From Phytohabitans sp036906915 (GTDB lineage: Bacteria > Actinomycetota > Actinomycetes > Mycobacteriales > Micromonosporaceae), in the NCBI RefSeq assembly GCF_036906915.1, contig NZ_JBAKHX010000144.1, positions 1 through 10,268 on the forward strand: DNA of 10,268 nucleotides, given 5' to 3'. The notes below the pieces were generated by a model that was given only the letters and a program-made list of their open reading frames with translations, searched no databases and was not told the origin of the DNA. Below are positions 6,570 through 10,268 of the stretch, in pieces. The translations under genes were made by a program, and so were the position numbers. Position 1 is the first letter of the stretch; every line of letters begins with the position of its first letter.

Positions 6570-6745
6570 ACCGCGATTCCGTCGAATTTGCCGTCCAGGC
6601 GATGCGCGAACTGGCCGCCACCGGAATCGACATGGACACCGTCGGATCGACGCTGGAGGAGCAGGGCGTCGCCGGCTTCCACGAGTCGTGCCTAAAGGTG
6701 CACGCCTCGCTGTCCGAGAAAGCCGGCCAGCTCAGCCGGGGCTGA
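6569..6745 (+). pseudogene. Transaldolase, C-terminal fragment
   Basis: The plus strand reads an uninterrupted 58-codon frame from the junction to TGA 6743-6745. Its pattern AVQAMRELAATGIDMDTVG, then STLEEQGVAGFHESCLKV, then ASLSEKAGQL matches the C-terminal helices of actinobacterial transaldolases, which end in a motif like DDVxxxLExEGVxxFxxSFxxLL. Transaldolase moves a dihydroxyacetone unit in the pentose phosphate pathway; its Schiff-base lysine lies far upstream and is absent. Only an internal ATG (6602) exists and it lacks a ribosome site. The fragment is divergent from the GAPDH fragment and both have lost their 5' ends at the same point. The assignment rests on a short segment. Confidence 0.6.
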
Positions 6746-6769
6746 AACGACGCGAAAGTCGCAAGGTGG

Positions 6770-6783
6770 GGCGGCATGCCGCC
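6770..6783. terminator. GC palindrome after the transaldolase fragment
   Basis: GGCGGCATGCCGCC is a perfect 14-bp palindrome starting 25 nt after the transaldolase stop. A smaller stem (CGAC, GCGAAA, GTCG, 6748-6761) precedes it. Together they could mark the old end of the transaldolase transcript. No T-run is seen. Confidence 0.35.
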
Positions 6784-7228
6784 TGCGCCGCCGCTGACCT
6801 CCCGCACGTTGGTTACGCTTGGTAGCGGCCACGCCCGGCTTACCTCCCGCTCGCGTCCTCACAGCAGGCCAGGTGTCGCCCGCCGGCAGCGACTGAATTC
6901 GCGGCGGTGACTGCGGACTGGCCCAACGGGTTCTGCATCGTCGTCACATTGCCGGCCATCGGCAGTTTAACCTCGCCCTTTCTGCGCACCGCGACACTGT
7001 ATGGGCCAACCTTACCCGGCGAGTATTGAGGCACAGCCCGGAACCTCGATGGACGCGGCGAAAGTTGTAGATGCCAGGCCACGCGCCCGTCGTGACCTGA
7101 GGCCCAGAATGGCCGCCACTCATCCGCGCGGCTAACTATTTCAACGACCACAGCGAACCCCATGATCGGCATCAAGTTCCTGATGCTCATACGGCTTAGG
7201 GTGCCGATCACCCGGAAGGAGCAACGCC
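6784..7228. other. Gap of about 445 nt without a supported gene
   Basis: No recognisable gene lies here. A minus-strand frame of 123 codons (6840-7211) is open, but it lacks a ribosome site, resembles no family I know and overlaps the leader of the CBS-BON gene. The DNA around 6960-7140 seems less GC-rich than its surroundings by eye. The right end holds an inverted repeat and the ribosome site of the CBS-BON gene, and its promoter is presumably here. Confidence 0.5.
7163..7210 (+). promoter_or_regulatory. Inverted repeat in the leader of the CBS-BON gene
   Basis: TGATCGGCA (7163-7171) and TGCCGATCA (7202-7210) are perfect 9-bp inverted arms separated by 30 nt, extendable by one G-T and one C-G pair. 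The right arm ends 3 nt before the GGAAGGA ribosome site. It could be a pair of operator half-sites or a leader stem controlling access to the ribosome site. Confidence 0.45.
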
Positions 7229-8068
7229 ATGCCGCAATGGCGGGTACGTGATGTGATGGCCCGTGATGTGATCACGGTGCGCGACGATGCGCTGATACCG
7301 CAGATTGCGGCTGTGCTGGCCGAGAGACAAATCAGCGCGGTTCCGGTCGTCGACCGGTTCGAAACCGTGACCGGTGTGATCTCCTGGACCGACCTACGCG
7401 ATACGGTCGAGACCACTGCGGCCGGCAGCGAAGTCACTGGCCGGTGGTGGCCCGTGACGCGCCAGCGGCTGCGTTGGCCCAACGTGTCAGCGGTGGACGT
7501 AATGAGCGCGCCACCGGTCACCGTCATGCCTAACGCGTCCTTGGCTACCGCCGGCCGGCTGATGCGCCGCCGTAAGGTAGGCCGGCTACTGGTTGTGGAT
7601 GACCAGGCCCGGTTGATGGGCATCATCACTCGTAGCGACCTGTTCCGGGTGCATGACCGGCCCGACGCGGTCATCCGCGATGAGGTGACACAGCGAATAC
7701 TGCACCGCGAACTGAAGATCCCCACCGCCGATGTCGTGGCCGCGGTCGACGACGGAGTCGTCACCCTCACCGGCCACACCGACCGCAGAACGACCGCCCT
7801 GGCCGCCGTGGCGATGACCGCTGCCGTTCCCGGCGCCACCGACGTCGTCGACGAGATCACCTACCACAGCGATGACACCCTCCGGACGGCACCGAAGCCG
7901 TCGGCTCCCGACCCCCTCGCCAACTGGTGGCACCAGGCCGCCTCGCTACCGATCAACGGTGGGACCCAGCCGCGGAGTCCGGGGTTCGACGACAACGTCG
8001 GCCGCGTACGCCGACAGCGGCCGATCGACACCGCAGAAGTTGCCTCGGCTATAGAGCTTGCGGAGTGA
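7229..8068 (+). CDS. CBS-CBS-BON domain protein
   Basis: The intact 279-residue product has CBS domain 1 (about 7-62: VRDVMARDVITV, AVPVVD, GVISWTDL), CBS domain 2 (about 88-142: AVDVMSAPPVTV, GRLLVVDD, LMGIITRSDLF) and a BON domain (about 147-213: VTQRIL, VVAAVDDGVVTLTGHTD, VVDEI). CBS pairs usually bind adenosine nucleotides; BON domains associate with membranes or phospholipid. A Pro/Trp-rich tail of about 65 residues follows, without recognised homology and without membrane segments. The ATG at 7229 is fixed by AAGGAG 7 nt upstream. Related mycobacterial CBS proteins are hypoxia or stress induced, which fits the stress proteins nearby, though the ligand here is unknown. It is bordered by the transaldolase fragment upstream and by the remains of mrpD 10 nt downstream. 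Confidence 0.88.
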   Translation: MPQWRVRDVMARDVITVRDDALIPQIAAVLAERQISAVPVVDRFETVTGVISWTDLRDTVETTAAGSEVTGRWWPVTRQRLRWPNVSAVDVMSAPPVTVMPNASLATAGRLMRRRKVGRLLVVDDQARLMGIITRSDLFRVHDRPDAVIRDEVTQRILHRELKIPTADVVAAVDDGVVTLTGHTDRRTTALAAVAMTAAVPGATDVVDEITYHSDDTLRTAPKPSAPDPLANWWHQAASLPINGGTQPRSPGFDDNVGRVRRQRPIDTAEVASAIELAE

Positions 8069-8078
8069 GGTTCTCTAG

Positions 8079-8189
8079 TGGCTCACGCTGATCGCCGGAC
8101 CGATGTACGAGCTCACCGACACGGCGGCAAACGACCTGATAGCACGCGACCCGTACGTACAGGCCGCGTTCCCCGGCGGTGTGCCGTGA
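8079..8189 (+). pseudogene. mrpD: MrpD/MnhD antiporter subunit, last 36 codons
   Basis: Directly after a TAG (8076-8078) the plus strand reads LTLIAGPMYELTDTAANDLI and ends at TGA 8187-8189 (PGGVP). The pattern AGPxYxLxxxAAxDL followed by a short polar end resembles the C-terminal tip of MrpD-type subunits of the multisubunit Na+/H+ antiporter. The 13 or so membrane helices that should precede it are absent, and the CBS-BON stop codon lies only 10 nt upstream. The stop overlaps a GTG in the mrpE frame (GTGA), the typical coupling of these genes. The fragment is short, but its position before mrpE supports the call. Confidence 0.6.
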
Positions 8190-8775
8190 TCGACGCCGTG
8201 AGCCATGGTGCTCGTGCCCGCGACCGACTGATCGCCGCCGGCGGGCTGCCACAATGTGGATGGTGCTGTGGGGTGTGTTCTCCTCGTCGACGTTCCTTAG
8301 TGGACTTGCCGTCTCCGCCATCGTGCTGATCGTGTTCCGCTACCGCCGGTGACCTTCGCCGGACGGCCACACCCGCTGGGCTTGCTGCGCTTCGCCGTCC
8401 GGTTCTTCATCGACCTGATCGTGGCCAGCGTCCATCTGGCATGGACCGCGTTCCGGTTCCGGTACCGACCGCGCAGCGCGGTGATCGCCGCACGGTTGGC
8501 CGTCCGCTCCGACCTGAACCTCACCCTGTGCGGGTAGGCCGTCTCACTGATACCCGGCAGGTTCATCATCGACGACGACCGCGCCGCCGGTGTGCTCTAC
8601 ATTCACGTCTTCGACGTCAGTGATCATCAGGCCGTCGAAACGCTTCCGCCACGACGTCCACGCGTTGGAAGCCCGGATCATGCGTGCCATCGGCTCCGAA
8701 GCCGAACTGAAGCAAGTTTCCAACAAGGAGGGTCGCCCACGACCGCCGTCGCCTTCGCAGTCGCGGTACTGCTGA
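8186..8775 (+). pseudogene. mrpE: MrpE/MnhE antiporter subunit with frameshifts and an amber stop
   Basis: Four pieces in three frames add up to one MrpE of about 190 residues, a membrane subunit of the cation/proton antiporter. Piece 1 starts at GTG 8186 (overlapping the mrpD TGA) and reads to RLIAAGGLP. Piece 2, from 8254, gives MWMVLWGVFSSSTFLSGLAV, the first membrane segment. Piece 3, from 8349, gives LLRFAVRFFIDLIVASV and RYRPRSAVIA, the typical MrpE core, then hits TAG 8535-8537. The same frame continues as AVSLIPGRFIIDDDRAAGVL and YIHVFDV. Piece 4, from 8641, gives RFRHDVHALEARIMRAIG. The shift near 8349 fits loss of one G, and the shift at 8638-8640 fits one extra A. The shift near 8251 is less certain. 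The family match is strong once the frames are joined; the gene is dead. Confidence 0.8.
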
Positions 8776-8885
8776 CCACCGGACTCGGGATGGCGCTGGT
8801 CCGAATCGCGCGCGGCCCGTCCACATTGGACCGAATAGTAGCCAACGACGTGCTGCTCGCTATCACCGTCGGCGCGATCGCCACC
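8739..8885 (+). pseudogene. mrpF: MrpF/MnhF antiporter subunit, 5' part without a start codon
   Basis: About 48 codons match the first half of MrpF: TAVAFAVAVLLTTGLGMALV is the first membrane helix, and ARGPSTLDRIVANDVLLAI carries the family's RGPSxxDRxxAxD signature. A strong AAGGAGG (8725-8731) lies 7 nt before the position where ATG is expected, but the codon there is ACG (8739-8741). After AITVGAIA the homology stops and a palindrome-rich stretch begins, so the second half (roughly 40 residues) is gone. The frame runs on meaninglessly to TAG at 8970-8972. It overlaps the 3' end of mrpE, as expected in this operon. Confidence 0.8.
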
Positions 8886-8887
8886 GA

Positions 8888-8938
8888 GGCTCGGCCCGAT
8901 CGCTTCGATCGCGGGTCGGCCGGTTCGCCGACCGAGCC
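8888..8938. repeat. Nested inverted repeats at the mrpF/mrpG junction
   Basis: The outer arms are GGCTCGG (8888-8894) and CCGAGCC (8932-8938). Inside lie two copies of CGATCG separated by CTT (8897-8911), and a perfect stem GGTCGGC, CGGTTC, GCCGACC (8914-8933). The segment sits exactly where the mrpF homology ends and before the mrpG homology begins, and matches neither gene. Confidence 0.55.
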
Positions 8939-8944
8939 ACGCCC

Positions 8945-9112
8945 ATATCCCAGCCCGGAGGCTTCCAGCTAGCCACCGCGCCCGTCGCCGCCCATATGGT
9001 GGGCCGCGCCGCCTACCGAACCGGTCAGTACCGTCGCGACCTGGTCGTCACCGACGAACTCGCCGCCGCTCGACAGGAGAAAGCCGCCGCCCGCTCCCCT
9101 GACCAGAGTTGA
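8945..9112 (+). pseudogene. mrpG: MrpG/MnhG antiporter subunit, C-terminal fragment
   Basis: In a third frame the plus strand reads GGFQLATAPVAAHMVGRAAY, then RTGQYRRDLVVTDELAAARQ, ending at TGA 9110-9112. FQLxTAPVAAHxxGRAAYRxG is the signature of the last membrane helix and following loop of MrpG. The first two helices, about 60 residues, are missing. The join to mrpF lies between about 8885 and 8957. The polar Ala/Arg-rich tail is plausible for the family. An ATG at 8996 is internal and has no ribosome site. Confidence 0.75.
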
Positions 9113-9114
9113 AC

Positions 9115-9147
9115 GCCTGACGGTCGGGCAACCAACGTCGGTCAGGC
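9115..9147. terminator. Hairpin between convergent mrpG and the dioxygenase gene
   Basis: GCCTGAC (9115-9121) and GTCAGGC (9141-9147) form a perfect 7-bp stem with a 19-nt loop, starting 2 nt after the mrpG stop. It lies between two convergent genes and could end transcription from either side. Evidence is symmetry and position only. Confidence 0.35.
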
Positions 9148-9198
9148 CGGTGCAGTCCACCTCACGCGTCGTACGACCGGAGAAGGACCGGGAACGAC

Positions 9199-10080
9199 CT
9201 AGATGTTGGACGCGTCGGGGGGCAGTTCGGCCGGTGGTTGCGACGAGCCTGCGCCGCCGGCGCTGCTCGGACAGGCCATGCCGATCGTGTACGCCGTCAT
9301 GGACAGCGACCCGTAGGCGTAACCGTCGACCAAAACCTCGGTGTCCGGCGCGTCGCTGGCTCCAGCAAGGCCGGCAAGGTACAGGGCGGGAATGAAGTGA
9401 TCCGGGGTCGGTGCCGCGCGGCTGAAGTCGCGGTGGGCGTCCAGGGTCGCGAACTCGGTCGGATCGGTGAGCATGCGGGTCTTGGCGTCTTCGTCGAAGC
9501 GCTGCGCCCAATCGTAGCCTTCGTCGGTGAGCTTCCAGTCCATACCACGCAGGTTGTGCACCACGTTGCCGCTCGCGACGATCAGCACACCGCGTTCGCG
9601 CAGCGGCGCCAACCTCGCGCCCAGGTTCAGGTGATAATCCAAGGGCTTGTCGGCGTTGATGCTGAGCTGGACCACCGGAATCGAGGCATCAGGAAAGGCG
9701 TGCACGAGCACCGACCAGGTGCCGTGATCGATGCCCCAGCTGTCGACATCCGCCCCTACCCAGGTCGGGTGGACCACGTCGCTGACCTCCGCCGCCATCT
9801 CGGGTTGTCCGGGCGCGGGGTACTGCACCTCGAACAGCTCGCGAGGGAAGCCGTAGAAGTCGTGGATCGTCCGCGGCCGCGGCATCGCGGTGACAGCGGT
9901 GGCGTTGATGTACCAGTGGGCGCTGACGACGAGGATCGCGCGCGGTCGCGGCACCGCCTCGCCAAAGGCTCTCCACGACGAGGTGTAGCGGTTGACCTCC
10001 AGCGCGTTCATCGGGTTGCCGTGGCCGATGAAAGCCGCGGGCATGGAGAAATCCGGAACGCTGACGGAGTCTGAAGCCAC
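9199..10080 (-). CDS. LigB/YgiD-type extradiol ring-cleavage dioxygenase
   Basis: The complete 293-residue product belongs to the DODA/YgiD branch of class III extradiol dioxygenases, metal-dependent enzymes that open catechol-like rings (the plant relatives and E. coli YgiD act on DOPA). Conserved points, numbered from GTG 10080, are IGHGNPMNAL (18-27, H20), VVSAHWY (51-57, H55), WGIDHGTWSVL (115-125, H119), VASGNVVHNL (168-177, H175) and PTPDHFIPALY (224-234, H228). H20, H55 and H228 are the expected metal ligands. The GTG start is preferred because AGGAAGG lies 8 nt upstream; ATG 10044 would begin right at the conserved domain, and the ATG at 10134 has no support. A 25-residue Ser/Pro/Ala tail extends beyond the usual end. 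The substrate cannot be told, and no catechol-pathway genes surround it. Confidence 0.88.
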   Translation of the reverse strand: MASDSVSVPDFSMPAAFIGHGNPMNALEVNRYTSSWRAFGEAVPRPRAILVVSAHWYINATAVTAMPRPRTIHDFYGFPRELFEVQYPAPGQPEMAAEVSDVVHPTWVGADVDSWGIDHGTWSVLVHAFPDASIPVVQLSINADKPLDYHLNLGARLAPLRERGVLIVASGNVVHNLRGMDWKLTDEGYDWAQRFDEDAKTRMLTDPTEFATLDAHRDFSRAAPTPDHFIPALYLAGLAGASDAPDTEVLVDGYAYGSLSMTAYTIGMACPSSAGGAGSSQPPAELPPDASNI

Positions 10081-10223
10081 GATCGTGACCTTCCTCGATG
10101 CGGTTACCGCTGGTTCTCCGTGGGTGACGAGCAAGCGGCCCCCTCAGGATGGTCAGCCTTGTTCGGGTGCCTTTCGCCACCGTCCCGTTCGGTAACCGCA
10201 GCGTCCTAGGAGACCGCTGAATA

Positions 10224-10268
10224 ATGGCGGCGTGCCGGTCCACCGGTTTTGATCGGGTTTGGTCGATA
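10224..10268 (+). CDS. Possible start of a gene running out of the window
   Basis: An ATG at 10224 opens 15 codons (MAACRSTGFDRVWSI) without a stop to the window end. An AGGAG lies about 11 nt upstream, a little far for a ribosome site. No family can be recognised. It would be divergent from the dioxygenase gene, with a shared 143-nt upstream region. This may be chance. Confidence 0.2.
   Translation, partial: MAACRSTGFDRVWSI

Noticed and set aside
6840..7211. A 123-codon minus-strand frame in the gap before the CBS-BON gene.
   Set aside because: It has no ribosome site, no recognisable domain and overlaps the CBS-BON leader. It cannot be excluded as an old coding remnant, but there is no positive support.
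9238..10074. Plus-strand frame of 278 codons opposite the dioxygenase.
   Set aside because: Antisense shadow; the minus strand carries all conserved dioxygenase motifs.

Overview
The window looks like a high-GC actinobacterial chromosome or large plasmid, most likely mycobacterial. The basis is the GC-rich codon use, the mix of ATG and GTG starts behind GGAGG-like ribosome sites, and the families present: tandem-domain universal stress proteins (USPs), CBS-BON proteins, STAS antagonists and an Mrp-type antiporter. The species cannot be fixed from this sequence. No tRNA, rRNA, CRISPR array or recognisable transposase was seen.

Layout. Positions 1 to about 6570 are read on the minus strand. 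In transcription order this stretch holds a GAPDH 3' fragment, the first 14 codons of a probable FAD oxidoreductase, a shrunken USP remnant, a DksA/TraR-type zinc-finger protein, a STAS-domain protein, an intact 651-residue aconitase, a tandem USP, an acyl-CoA dehydrogenase lacking its N-terminal part, and the start of one more gene at the window edge. From about 6569 to 9112 the plus strand is read: a transaldolase 3' fragment, an intact CBS-CBS-BON protein, and a badly decayed mrpD-mrpE-mrpF-mrpG set. A complete LigB/YgiD-type extradiol dioxygenase lies on the minus strand at 9199-10080.

The striking feature is the mixture of intact and broken genes. Aconitase, the STAS protein, the DksA-like protein, the CBS-BON protein and the dioxygenase are intact. 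The acyl-CoA dehydrogenase, second USP, oxidoreductase, GAPDH, transaldolase and all four antiporter genes are truncated, frameshifted, interrupted by a stop or missing a start codon. Several junctions can be placed within tens of bases: USP/acyl-CoA dehydrogenase near 1330, GAPDH/transaldolase near 6570, CBS/mrpD near 8078 and mrpF/mrpG near 8885-8960. Perfect inverted repeats lie in several of the gaps.

Functionally this reads as a stress and energy-metabolism region (stress proteins, regulators, a TCA-cycle enzyme, lipid oxidation, cation/proton exchange) that is undergoing reductive decay. I see no convincing new defence or biosynthetic system. The most interesting signals are the breakpoints, a 22-bp perfect palindrome before the DksA-like gene, a near-duplicate leader before two gene remnants, and substituted key residues in the aconitase and STAS proteins.
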